From: CAKZSB01 sp964573105
Lineage (GTDB): Bacteria > Pseudomonadota > Gammaproteobacteria > Granulosicoccales > Granulosicoccaceae
Assembly: GCA_964573105.1 (NCBI GenBank)
Contig: CAZNIS010000002.1
Location: 62,001-126,000, forward strand
Direction of reading: 5' to 3'
Length of the DNA stretch: 64,000 nucleotides
Part shown: piece by piece, positions 19,195-28,480 of the stretch
Layout of the letters: the number at the start of each line of letters is the position of its first letter
How positions within the stretch are numbered: the first letter of the stretch is position 1
Position numbers and translations under genes: made by a program
Notes under the pieces: generated by a model
Seen by the model: the letters and a program-made list of their open reading frames with translations, nothing else
Told to the model about the DNA's origin: nothing
Database searches by the model: none

Positions 19195-21017
19195 AACTGC
19201 GGCCCGATCGCCAGGTGCATTCGCACCGTGTCTGACTCAACACCGGATGCAAGGTCGAGTCTCACCGGGCCAATCGGCGAACGCCATCGAATACCAGTGC
19301 CAATGCCTGTATGAAAGGACTCATCAGTGTCGTTGTACGCCCGGCCGGTATCGACGAATGCAGCGATTGACCAATTGTGGGCAAAACTGTAGCTGTACTC
19401 GAGTGAAGTGGTGGTCAGATAACGGCCGCCGGCGAGTGCGCCGTTTTCATCGATCGGTGATATGGATTGAAATGCGAATCCGCGTATGCTGCTGTGGCCG
19501 CCGGCGAAAAAGCGGTGACTGACTGGTACGCGATCAAAGTCGTTGGTCTCGATTGCGCCCAATTCGATGCGGGCGAGCAAATCGTGATTGCGCTTGAACT
19601 GATGCATGACTTTAGCGCTGGCACTAAAGTGCTGCAGGTTAATGTCTGAATGAAAGTCCGTGCCTCCAACCAAAAAGCGGGCGGTGACGCGCGAGCCCGA
19701 TTTGGCGTGCAGCCCTCCCTCGGTCGTGGTTCGGTAGATAGAAAACCCCGGCAGCAGCAGCGTGGTCTGTTGCATCCGCTCACCGGTGTTAAAGTCCTCT
19801 CTCTCCCACCTTAGAATCAGGTCTCTGTTCCAGCCTCTGCCCACGCGACGGTGATCGCCGATCTCTGCACTGCGCGATTGTGCGTAGGTGTCGTCAGTGC
19901 GGGTATTCTGTATGCCGAGCTGTGCCGAAAAATAATTAGTGACAGGATTGCGTGCGTAGGGCACTGAATAGCTGGATGAGAGCTGTTGTTTGGGTTTCGA
20001 TATACCGGCGTTTAGTTCCAGCCGATGGCCGTAGCGGTTGTGGTGGGGGCGTAGCCAGTTACCACGCAGTCGGGCACCGGTGTCCGATGCGAATCCGGCG
20101 CCGATACTCAGTAGATTCTCTGGCTTTGGGACCACATCTACTGTGACCGGTACGACGCCGTCGCTTGCCAGCGCGAGCTCTGGCGTCACTTTCACGCTGC
20201 TGAAGTAGCCACTTTTTTGCAGCTGGTACGACAGTGTGTGCAGTTGTGCGGCGTCGTAGTGGGCGCCTTTGCCAAACGGCAGCCAGCGCTCCATGGTTTT
20301 TTGATCAAAGAGCGTGGTGTCGAAACCAATTTTGCCAAGCCGGTATCGGGGCCCCGTCTGCATACTGATGTGCATGTGTGCAGTGCGGGAGTCCCGATTC
20401 ACCAGCACCTGATTTTTCAGGAATCGGGATTCCAGATAGCCGTGATTGCGAGCGGCGTTGAAGAGCAGGTTCTTACTTTCTTCGTAACGCTGATGATTCA
20501 GGACATCGCCGCGTTGCAGCGGCAATTCGCGCCTGGTTCGGTTAAGCAGATGAATGGCATCGTCCGGGCCCTCGATGTCGAATTCGACATCGGTGACTAC
20601 CGTTGGCACGCCCGGCGCAACGCGCAGCTGCATAATGGTGGAAAACTCACGGCCAACATATTTCAATTTGGCACTTGCGTGGTAGTACCCCAGAACTTCA
20701 AGTGCTTTGACGGCTTCCTGTTCGATCTGGCCTGCCACTTCAGCGCGTTTGTCAAAGTCAGTGGCTGCAGCAATCGGGGTGATGTAGGCTCGGACTTGCG
20801 CTTCCTGTTCGGGTGTCAGACCGGTAACAACCAGCTGGTCAGTCTCGATGCCGATAACCGATTGCGCACACAGCATTACCATCAGCAGGCAAGGCGCCAG
20901 GCCGCGGGCAGCGGCGCGCTTGATTGAATCTCCAACGGATAACCGGGCTGGGCGACTGGCTCGCACCTGACAGCGAGACACTATTGTTCGCAATTGGTGG
21001 CAGTCGTGCTCATGCAT
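19191..21017 (-). CDS. tamA: Translocation and assembly module outer-membrane protein TamA
   Basis: A 608-residue Omp85-family protein. After a basic N-terminus and a signal peptide (hydrophobic stretch about 40-55) come POTRA domains (about 60-290) and a 16-strand barrel with the family's SSIRGFAFQSISP motif (about 500) and a C-terminal phenylalanine (AIGPQF), as in outer-membrane barrels recognised by Bam. It forms a complex with TamB, whose gene overlaps its stop by four bases. Start ATG at 21017; the first 35 residues are longer than usual, so a later start is possible. Confidence 0.92.
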   Translation of the reverse strand: MHEHDCHQLRTIVSRCQVRASRPARLSVGDSIKRAAARGLAPCLLMVMLCAQSVIGIETDQLVVTGLTPEQEAQVRAYITPIAAATDFDKRAEVAGQIEQEAVKALEVLGYYHASAKLKYVGREFSTIMQLRVAPGVPTVVTDVEFDIEGPDDAIHLLNRTRRELPLQRGDVLNHQRYEESKNLLFNAARNHGYLESRFLKNQVLVNRDSRTAHMHISMQTGPRYRLGKIGFDTTLFDQKTMERWLPFGKGAHYDAAQLHTLSYQLQKSGYFSSVKVTPELALASDGVVPVTVDVVPKPENLLSIGAGFASDTGARLRGNWLRPHHNRYGHRLELNAGISKPKQQLSSSYSVPYARNPVTNYFSAQLGIQNTRTDDTYAQSRSAEIGDHRRVGRGWNRDLILRWEREDFNTGERMQQTTLLLPGFSIYRTTTEGGLHAKSGSRVTARFLVGGTDFHSDINLQHFSASAKVMHQFKRNHDLLARIELGAIETNDFDRVPVSHRFFAGGHSSIRGFAFQSISPIDENGALAGGRYLTTTSLEYSYSFAHNWSIAAFVDTGRAYNDTDESFHTGIGTGIRWRSPIGPVRLDLASGVESDTVRMHLAIGPQF

Positions 21018-21076
21018 CTTGCAACTATCCGCAAAAGTTGCTGTCTGTGTGTGAACTCAATCCCCGGAGGTGAGTG

Positions 21077-21571
21077 TTGAAGAACCGTCATTGCTACCTG
21101 TTATCTGCGCTGGTGTTGTTGGTGCTGGGAATCCAGAATGCCGTTGCTGGCATGGAGTTGCAGAAACTGTCCGGCGAGAGGGTCGACCTTGACGATTATC
21201 GTGGGACTGGCAAATGGCTGCTGGTGATGATCTGGGCCACCGATTGCCATATTTGCCATCAGCAAAAGCCACTGATATCCGACTTCCACGATAAACACCA
21301 AAACAGTGATGCTGAAGTAATAGGTATAGCACTGGATGGACCGTCCCGCAGCGATGAGGTCAAACGCTATCTGGAAACGACAAAGGTGACGTTTCCAACA
21401 CTGGTCGGGGAGATGTTGATCGTATCGTCTCACTACCTGCAGCTCACCGAAGAGAATCTTCGCGGCACGCCCACTTATCTGCTCTTTTCGCCGGATGGAG
21501 AGTTGCTTGGCAACAACCCGGGGCCGCTGCGGATCAGTGCGCTTGAGGCTTTCATTGCACGGCATGAATAG
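21077..21571 (+). CDS. Exported thioredoxin-fold protein with CHIC motif
   Basis: About 164 residues: an N-terminal signal peptide (about 1-25, ending near AVAG) and a TlpA/AhpC-like thioredoxin fold with WATDCHICHQQKP (about 55), so a CXXC redox site, and the cis-proline segment RGTPTYLLF (about 135). It is probably a periplasmic thiol-disulfide oxidoreductase; its partner is unknown. A strong GGAGG at 21066-21070 lies before it. The GTG at 21074 is too close to this site, so I prefer TTG at 21077. Divergent from tamA, with only 59 bp between starts. Confidence 0.82.
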   Translation: MKNRHCYLLSALVLLVLGIQNAVAGMELQKLSGERVDLDDYRGTGKWLLVMIWATDCHICHQQKPLISDFHDKHQNSDAEVIGIALDGPSRSDEVKRYLETTKVTFPTLVGEMLIVSSHYLQLTEENLRGTPTYLLFSPDGELLGNNPGPLRISALEAFIARHE

Positions 21572-21669
21572 AGATGAGACGTGCCCATCGGTAAGCCGTT
21601 GAAGGGCGCGGGGTTTTGTCTGCGCGCCACAATCGCGGCGCGCTTTAACCAGATAAGCGGATTGCCTGG

Positions 21670-23235
21670 CTAGCGGTCAAATTTGGCAAGCGCCGGCAGT
21701 AATCGCAGTTTTTCGTCCGTCTTGCGCGCCGAGCCCGCCAGCCGATGCTCGAAATATTGCAATTTCCATCTCGCGGCCATTGTATCTTCGGCTTCGACAC
21801 CCAGAATACGGCGGTAGATGTTCAGTGCCAGCCGTTGGTGGCTGATAGCCTCTTCTAACGAGTCTTTGTCGTGCTCGGCAAGCCAGGCCAGCGCCTCCAG
21901 CGTCTGGGCCGTCTCTGCATGGTACAGGCCCAATGAGGCGGTCTGGATTTTCAGCGCACGCTGAAAGTGTTGCTCGGCAACCAATGGATCCGTTTCAACC
22001 AGTGCGCTCAAAAAGTAGGTTCGCGCAAGGCGCGGATCGGTATTGTCGAACGAGGCGGCAATACGTTTGGCCGATCGAATCCACGGCTTCGGATCGCCAT
22101 CGTTAGACAACAGATAAAACTCCGCGTTTTCTGCCGAGATCTGCCACATTTCATCATTGGCGCTGGCGACAATTGGCGGTAGCTCTTCTGTTGACAGATC
22201 CCCTGCAATGTTTGCCGCTACCTCGGCAGTCGCAGGCGGCGAATAGGGTTCGGCCGTAGAGTCGAGCGCAGATTCAGTGGTCGGAGACGTTTGTTTAGAC
22301 AGGCTGCGTCCGGCAACTATGCTGCGCAGACCGGATTCGTTGAGCGGTGTGGCGGGTCGTTCGGTCCTGGTCGTCGGGCGGGCAAGCGCTGCGGCAACTT
22401 GTGGTGTCGCGGCGGTTGGCTCGGCAGACAGACTGGCCTGCAAATTTTTAAGGCCGGGCAGGCTGACATACACCGAAAGGCCCAGCAAGCTGGCGGCGAC
22501 TGCTAACCCCAAGGGTTTACGAGCCCGCTGACCCAATTTTGCTGCACCTGCTAACACTGGCGTGGCGTTGCGTTTGTTCGCGTTCTGGCTCAGTGCCGAG
22601 TGCAATGTTGTCTCGCCATCAATCGGCTTGGCACCTTTGCGCGCATTGACCTGATCAAAGGCGCCGCATTCGAGCAGATAGTTCAGATAACGCAGGTAGA
22701 ACCCGCGTTCAACCAGCAAATGCTGATCGGGTTTTAGCAGCAGGCTGTGTTGCTCAGGGAACAAAATACTCGCCTGCTTCTGGTGTTTTTTCCATTGCGC
22801 TTCAAGCGACGTATCGCCAGTTTCCTGCCAGTGCAGTTCGGGCATTGGCTCGAACTGTGAACTGTTCAACACCAGGTCGCCGGCGTTTTCGGCCGTGACA
22901 AGCCGATGGCCCTGAGCGTAATAGTTCGTGAATATGGCAGTGGCGCGATCGTGAAAAAGATCGGTTAACAGCGCGTAGGAGCCACTGTTGACGTTCAGGT
23001 AGGCGACTATGCTGGTCGATTTGCTCTGGCCGACAGCGTTGTCGATCCGAATTTCGTGCGAGTAGATGAATCCGGTTTCCAGGAGCTGATGGTGGAAGCC
23101 GAATCCACGATCGATGATCGCATTTTCAGGATGAGTTTCGGAGGGCGTCAGGCTGAATTCGGGTAGCTGGGATTTCATCGGCATAAGTGATTGAATTTGC
23201 TCAACCGTCCTCTTGTTCTTTTCTTTGGAAATCAT
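21670..23235 (-). CDS. Unrecognised membrane protein with C-terminal helical repeats
   Basis: I do not recognise the family of this 521-residue protein. The N-terminal part (about 1-215) is soluble and mixed alpha/beta. One predicted transmembrane helix (about 245-265) follows a basic stretch. A low-complexity Ala/Thr/Ser/Pro linker (about 275-350) leads to a helical C-terminal region (about 365-500) with TPR-like units such as the segment around AEQHFQRALKIQ and the later AISHQRLALNIYRRIL. This suggests a cytoplasmic N-terminus and periplasmic repeats that bind a partner. I start it at ATG 23235 (MISKEK); the frame is open 51 codons further but that part looks non-coding. No signs of transfer. 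It is convergent with the thioredoxin-like gene. Confidence 0.7.
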   Translation of the reverse strand: MISKEKNKRTVEQIQSLMPMKSQLPEFSLTPSETHPENAIIDRGFGFHHQLLETGFIYSHEIRIDNAVGQSKSTSIVAYLNVNSGSYALLTDLFHDRATAIFTNYYAQGHRLVTAENAGDLVLNSSQFEPMPELHWQETGDTSLEAQWKKHQKQASILFPEQHSLLLKPDQHLLVERGFYLRYLNYLLECGAFDQVNARKGAKPIDGETTLHSALSQNANKRNATPVLAGAAKLGQRARKPLGLAVAASLLGLSVYVSLPGLKNLQASLSAEPTAATPQVAAALARPTTRTERPATPLNESGLRSIVAGRSLSKQTSPTTESALDSTAEPYSPPATAEVAANIAGDLSTEELPPIVASANDEMWQISAENAEFYLLSNDGDPKPWIRSAKRIAASFDNTDPRLARTYFLSALVETDPLVAEQHFQRALKIQTASLGLYHAETAQTLEALAWLAEHDKDSLEEAISHQRLALNIYRRILGVEAEDTMAARWKLQYFEHRLAGSARKTDEKLRLLPALAKFDR

Positions 23236-23523
23236 ATGCTTGCCGATTGTGGACGCAAATGTTGAGCCAGCCTGATGCCGGCGTGCGCCGACCGCCCGGG
23301 CAGTCGATCGCAAGCTAACTATAGGACAATTTGCGGGTGTTGCAGGCCGGTGAGCCGAAGCTGGCGTCAGTGCACAAAAACAGATCAAACCAGGGATCTT
23401 GTATGACCCCTGGTCTGTTAAGGAAAGGCGGTGTTTCGGGTGTCATGCGCCTGGTGTCAGCGTACTGACGGTGCGGTCGCATACTGTGGCCGATAGCAAG
23501 ATCCTTTTTTCCCAATTCGTTTA

Positions 23524-24585
23524 ATGCGAGCTAAAATGTCGGGTTTATCCATGAGCAATGTGTCAATGAATCGAGCCGAGATTGCCAGGTTCCGTAAACT
23601 GGCACTGACCACCGTGTTGTTCGTCTATTTTCTGATTCTGGTCGGCGGTGCGGTACGGGCCTCCGGCGCAGGGATGGGGTGTCCGGACTGGCCCACCTGC
23701 TTTGGCCGCTGGATACCACCGACCTCCGAGCAACAGCTGCCGGCTAATTATCAGCAGATCTACGCTGACCGGGGCTACGCTCAAACTCGCTTCAACCCGA
23801 CCAAAACCTGGATCGAGTATCTGAACCGCTTGCTCGGGGTGACAATTGGCTTGCTGATACTGGCAACTATGGTCGCGGCACGGCGCTACTGGAACCACGA
23901 TCGAACGGTGTCACTGGTCGCCGTGGGCGCTTTCGCAGCGGTAGCGTTTCAGGGTTGGCTGGGTTCTCGAGTGGTGGCCAGCAATCTGCAGCCAGGCATG
24001 ATCACCCTGCATATGTTGATGGCGCAGTTCATTGTTGCACTGCTGATCTACGGGCTGGTGCGATCGCAACGAGCGGTGGCCTCACCCGACGGGCTGGACA
24101 GTCTTTCGCCCAGGTTCAGGGTGGTGTTGATCGTCGCGATGGCGATGATTCTTCTGCAAATGGTGATGGGAACTCAAGTGCGTGAAGCGATAGACATTAT
24201 TGCGCGCGCACTTGAGGCCGATACCCGCAATCAGTGGATAGGGAGACTGCCGCCGATCTTTCTCGTGCATCGATCGTTCTCATCAATAATTCTGTTCACT
24301 AATCTATGGCTGGTCTGGCAGTTGTGGAAGCATCTGGCGCCCGGTCAGTTGTTGCGCAAAATGGGCGTGTTGCTGGCCGTTATATTGGTAGCGACCATCC
24401 TGATGGGGGTGGTCATGGATCGTTTGCATGTTCCCGCAGTTGCGCAGCCCTTGCACTTGTGGTTTGCCTCGATCATTTTCGGGATACAGTTCAGTATTTA
24501 TCTGCTCTATCAGTTCGGCAGGCAGCAGAACACCAGCACACTTTTGCCCCAAAGCGAGTTGCAGGTCTCAACGACAAACGCCTGA
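23524..24585 (+). CDS. ctaA: Heme A synthase (CtaA/COX15 family)
   Basis: A 353-residue polytopic inner-membrane protein with about eight transmembrane helices that oxidises heme O to heme A for cytochrome c oxidase. The loop after helix 1 has the paired cysteines of GMGCPDWPTCFG. Candidate heme-ligand histidines are in ITLHMLMAQF, FLVHRSFSS and QPLHLWFAS. At the usual first histidine position (EYxHR) this protein has asparagine (IEYLNRLLG), which I recall from the Bacteroidota-like branch of the family. No other oxidase or heme gene is nearby. An ATG 4 or 9 codons downstream could also be the start. Confidence 0.88.
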   Translation: MRAKMSGLSMSNVSMNRAEIARFRKLALTTVLFVYFLILVGGAVRASGAGMGCPDWPTCFGRWIPPTSEQQLPANYQQIYADRGYAQTRFNPTKTWIEYLNRLLGVTIGLLILATMVAARRYWNHDRTVSLVAVGAFAAVAFQGWLGSRVVASNLQPGMITLHMLMAQFIVALLIYGLVRSQRAVASPDGLDSLSPRFRVVLIVAMAMILLQMVMGTQVREAIDIIARALEADTRNQWIGRLPPIFLVHRSFSSIILFTNLWLVWQLWKHLAPGQLLRKMGVLLAVILVATILMGVVMDRLHVPAVAQPLHLWFASIIFGIQFSIYLLYQFGRQQNTSTLLPQSELQVSTTNA

Positions 24586-24696
24586 TACTGGCCCACCAAC
24601 GCGATTCCGACGCTCTATCACAGTAAATCAAACGCAATTTCTGTAGTCTCCGGCAGCTCTTGAACCAAGCGGATTTCAAGTCTGCCGAGGGACTGC

Positions 24697-25878
24697 ATGA
24701 TCTATCTGGTCGTCGTACCGTGTCTGTTGCTGGTGCACCTGTACGCACGCAGAGCACAATTGCCCACCACGTTGTTTATCGCGGTGTTTGTGGGGTTCTG
24801 GGGCTTACTGTATGGCACCCAGCTTGTGATTCCCGGGGCAGAAGCGCTCGTTGCACTGTGCCTGTCGCTCGCCTGCCTGCGGTCGATTGAGTCCTACCTC
24901 GACTACGACGACGGTGATGAAGACTCGATTGAGCCAGCAGAATCCTGGGTGGCCGAGCGACACTTCTGTAGCCGGCTGACCCACGATTTCGCGGTGCAGC
25001 CGCGCGACAGTATGTTTGCGATACAACTGATTAATCGCCGCGAATGGGGGGAGTTGCTCGAGCGGATTGGAGAGATGTCGGCCGCTCAACGACAGGCTTT
25101 TTATGTGAACCTCAACTACAGCAGTATCAGCGAGAGAGCGATGACGGAGATGGTTGAGCATCTTGACGATCGCGCAGACACACATGTGTTAATGGGGCAT
25201 GTCCAGTTATGCAAGGCAAAACGACTGGGGCTGAAGACCGGCAAACGAGCCGATGAAAACTGCACTCAGGCGATCGCCAGTGCGTTCAAAAGCTTCAAAC
25301 GGGCGCTGGAGGTTGCACCACAGGATGCCGAGGCGCACTGCGGCAACCTGATCGCCAAGGTCTACATCGATCTTGAACGCAAATACATCATCGAGAGCCT
25401 GCTCGACACGCTGCGAGCCGACGTCCATCACTTTCACGTGGTGCTCGCGGCAGCGCGCCACCTCATAACCGATGGCGAGTCCGCTAATACGTTCATTGAA
25501 ACCGTCGCCGACGCATTGGGCGATCGTGACGCAGATGGCACCACACTGGCGTTTGCGCGATTGGTGGCACACGTCGAGTGCCAGTTGATCTACGCACCCT
25601 ACGGCGTTGCTGCAGACACGGGGGTTAGTGCGGATCTAGCGGATTTATACGCGCCACTCGAGGCCAGTAGTGAGCGTATTGGTGGCTGGGCGAGCCAGAT
25701 TTCGGCCAATCTCTATGCCTGCGCTTTGCAACAAACGGGTCAGAGTAAAATGGCCGCTTCGGTGCTTGCCGGTATGCAGGGACTCGCGAGTCCCTATCCA
25801 TGGCAGTTACTGGCTGATCAGGCAACCAGTGGGCGAGGAGGTCCGGGAAAACCGCAGACCGGACAACTCATGGCATAG
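24697..25878 (+). CDS. Unrecognised membrane protein with soluble helical domain
   Basis: I do not recognise this 393-residue protein. It has two hydrophobic segments near the N-terminus (about 2-17 and 26-63), then an acidic patch (YLDYDDGDEDSIEPAES, about 67-85) and a long, mostly helical soluble domain. One part (about 190-215, with FKSFKRALEVAPQDAEAHCG) resembles a TPR unit. Start ATG at 24697 with GAGG six bases upstream. It lies after ctaA (111 bp) and is convergent with lon. A role as a membrane-tethered scaffold is only a guess. Confidence 0.68.
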   Translation: MIYLVVVPCLLLVHLYARRAQLPTTLFIAVFVGFWGLLYGTQLVIPGAEALVALCLSLACLRSIESYLDYDDGDEDSIEPAESWVAERHFCSRLTHDFAVQPRDSMFAIQLINRREWGELLERIGEMSAAQRQAFYVNLNYSSISERAMTEMVEHLDDRADTHVLMGHVQLCKAKRLGLKTGKRADENCTQAIASAFKSFKRALEVAPQDAEAHCGNLIAKVYIDLERKYIIESLLDTLRADVHHFHVVLAAARHLITDGESANTFIETVADALGDRDADGTTLAFARLVAHVECQLIYAPYGVAADTGVSADLADLYAPLEASSERIGGWASQISANLYACALQQTGQSKMAASVLAGMQGLASPYPWQLLADQATSGRGGPGKPQTGQLMA

Positions 25879-25915
25879 CGAATCACTAGACCGCTGCGGT
25901 AACGACTCTAGGTTC

Positions 25916-28297
25916 TTACTGATTGAATACCACTTTGCTGACGTCGCTAAAGTGACTGGCAAAGTGAACCTTGAGTTTGTCGGTTACCTGCTCGGGCAGA
26001 TCGACGTAGTCGCGCTCGTTGTCGGCCGGCAGAATGACCGTCTTGATGCCCAGTCTTTTCGAGGCGATGAGCTTTTCCTTGATACCACCAACCGGTAACA
26101 CCTGGCCGGTCAGGGTCAGTTCGCCAGTCATCGCTATGGTTGGGCTGACTTTTTTCTTCAGCGCCAGAGACAGCAGAGCGGTTGCCATGGTAATGCCTGC
26201 GCTTGGTCCATCTTTTGGGGTTGCGCCCTCCGGGACGTGAAGGTGGATGAATGCGTCCTGATTGATCGGCTCTTGAATACGGTAGTGTTCGAGATTAGAC
26301 GTGATATAGCTGTAGGCGATTGAAGCGGACTCTTTCATGACGTCGCCCAGGTTGCCGGTAAGTTTGAATCCGGCTTTTGATCGGTCAACAATGCTCGCCT
26401 CGATTGGCAGTGTAGCCCCGCCCATGGCGGTCCAGGCTAGACCGGTAACGACACCAACTCCTTGCAACTGACGCTCTTTTCGAAACACCGGCTGGCCGAC
26501 GAAATCCACCAGGTTTTTTCCGGTGATCGAGACGCGCTTTTCTCCTTCCAGCAGTCGCACCACGGCCTTGCGTAGAATTTTCGCCAGCAGTTTTTCCAGG
26601 TTTCGAACACCGGCCTCGCGCGCGTAGCCTTCGATCAGTGCCTTCATCGCAGACTGCGAAAGAGCGACTTTGCTGGCGGTAACCTTGTTACGTTTGAGTA
26701 GGCGTGGCCACAGGTGCTGGCTTGCGATTCTGAGTTTTTCGCTCGGCAAATAACCCGCCAGACGAATGTCGTCCATACGATCGAGCAGCGGTCTGGGAAT
26801 CGTATCCATCTGATTGGCGGTGCAGACGAACAGCACATTTGACAGATCGAGCCGCAGATCGAGATAGTGATCCAGGAACTCGGCGTTTTGTTCAGGATCG
26901 AGTACTTCCAGTAGTGCCGATGCCGGATCGCCGTGGAAGGATGCGCCAATCTTGTCGACCTCGTCGAGCATGATCACCGGGTTCTCAACGTCGACATCCT
27001 TCAACGCCTGCACAAGTTTGCCGGGCATTGCACCAATGTAGGTGCGGCGATGGCCTTTGATTTCGGCCTCGTCTCGCATGCCGCCCAAACTAAAGCGAAA
27101 GAATTTTCGGCCGAGCGAATCGGCAATCGATTTGCCGATAGAGGTTTTGCCAACGCCGGGCGGACCGACCAGCAACAGTATCGAGCCTGATATTTCGCCG
27201 CGGTAAGCGCCCAGTGCCAAAAACTCGAGAATGCGATCTTTCACATCGTCGAGGCCAGCGTGATCTCGATCGAGGATGGTGCGCGCAGCGGCGATATCCA
27301 GTTTGTCTTCCGATTGTACGCCCCACGGCACCGAACTGATCCAGTCCAGGTAGTTGCGAGTGACGCCATACTCAGGCGAGCCTGTTTCCAGCATCGCGAG
27401 CTTGCGCAATTCCTCGTCAAATCGCTTGAGTACCGGTTCCGGCGGATTGCGCGCCTCCATGCGACTTTTAAATTCCTCGACATCGGCGGTGCGGTCGTCT
27501 TTCGCAATGCCTAGCTCGCGCTGTATGACTTTTAGCTGTTCTTTCAGGAAGAAATCGCGTTGATTCTTGTGGATCTTGCTTTCGACTTCTTCGCGTATTT
27601 CCCCCTGCAGTCGAGCCATTTCAATCTCTTTGCGCAACAGCAGCAGCACTTTCTCCATGCGACGCAGTATCGGCACGGTATCGAGTACATCCTGTAAATC
27701 CTCACCCGGTGCTGTGGTTATGGCTGCGGCAAAATCCGCCAGTGGAGATGGCTCATTGAGGTTGAAGTGGTTGAGAAAGTTTTTGAGTTCCTCGTTGTAC
27801 AGTGGATTGAGCGGCACCAGTTCCTTGATCGCCTGAATCAATGCCATGGCGTAGGCTTTGATTTCGTCTCGATCGGCGTCGGGTTCTTTGGGGAAGGAAA
27901 TTCGCGCCGCAAACGGCGGTGATCGGTGCAGCCACTTATCGATGGTGAATCGTTGCAAGCCTTGCGCAATGAACTGAATACTGGATTCCTGTTCGACCAC
28001 ATTATGCATGCGCACCACACAGCCGGTGGCTGAAAAATCGGCGGGGCCGGGCACCTGATTGTTGGTGTCTCTAACGTGGATCAGGCCGACGACGTGCTGG
28101 TTGTTCTCACGCAGGTTCTCGAAGGTGCTGATCCAGTGCTCCTTGTCGACGACGAGCGGCTGAATCTGCGCCGGGAAAAACGGGCGCTCGTAGACCGGCA
28201 GGATAAACATTTTGTTGGGCAGGGCGTGGCCCGGCAAGATCAACCCGGTGCTGGCACCATCGTTTTTATCCAGAACCTCGGGATTGTCTTTACTCAT
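25916..28297 (-). CDS. lon: ATP-dependent Lon protease
   Basis: A 793-residue cytosolic AAA+ serine protease that degrades misfolded and regulatory proteins. The N-terminal substrate-binding domain (about 30-230) precedes the AAA+ module with Walker A GPPGVGKTS (about 370) and Walker B VIMLDEVDKIG (about 435). The S16 protease domain carries the dyad: serine 699 in PKDGPSAG and lysine 742 in GGIKEKLIASK. Length fits LonA enzymes (E. coli 784). No clpX or hupB neighbour is seen, so this may be a stand-alone or second Lon. It follows pta on the same strand at 183 bp. Confidence 0.95.
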   Translation of the reverse strand: MSKDNPEVLDKNDGASTGLILPGHALPNKMFILPVYERPFFPAQIQPLVVDKEHWISTFENLRENNQHVVGLIHVRDTNNQVPGPADFSATGCVVRMHNVVEQESSIQFIAQGLQRFTIDKWLHRSPPFAARISFPKEPDADRDEIKAYAMALIQAIKELVPLNPLYNEELKNFLNHFNLNEPSPLADFAAAITTAPGEDLQDVLDTVPILRRMEKVLLLLRKEIEMARLQGEIREEVESKIHKNQRDFFLKEQLKVIQRELGIAKDDRTADVEEFKSRMEARNPPEPVLKRFDEELRKLAMLETGSPEYGVTRNYLDWISSVPWGVQSEDKLDIAAARTILDRDHAGLDDVKDRILEFLALGAYRGEISGSILLLVGPPGVGKTSIGKSIADSLGRKFFRFSLGGMRDEAEIKGHRRTYIGAMPGKLVQALKDVDVENPVIMLDEVDKIGASFHGDPASALLEVLDPEQNAEFLDHYLDLRLDLSNVLFVCTANQMDTIPRPLLDRMDDIRLAGYLPSEKLRIASQHLWPRLLKRNKVTASKVALSQSAMKALIEGYAREAGVRNLEKLLAKILRKAVVRLLEGEKRVSITGKNLVDFVGQPVFRKERQLQGVGVVTGLAWTAMGGATLPIEASIVDRSKAGFKLTGNLGDVMKESASIAYSYITSNLEHYRIQEPINQDAFIHLHVPEGATPKDGPSAGITMATALLSLALKKKVSPTIAMTGELTLTGQVLPVGGIKEKLIASKRLGIKTVILPADNERDYVDLPEQVTDKLKVHFASHFSDVSKVVFNQ

Positions 28298-28480
28298 AAG
28301 CAGTGTCGATCCAAACCGTTGTGGTGTAGCTGGAAACCAGAGCAGGGTGCGGGAGGGCGCAAGTCAGGCTGGTCACAGCATGTAATGTAGACGATGCTGC
28401 GACTCAAATAATTTTATGCCGGACTGGTGTTAAATCAAGCGGCCCGGATGGGCGGGCACGGTGGCTTGGCGGGGTGCGAA

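Noticed and set aside
23370..23425. CCAGGG/CCCTGG inverted repeat near 23380-23420
   Set aside because: Only about seven base pairs with a long loop and no T run; too weak to call a terminator or operator.
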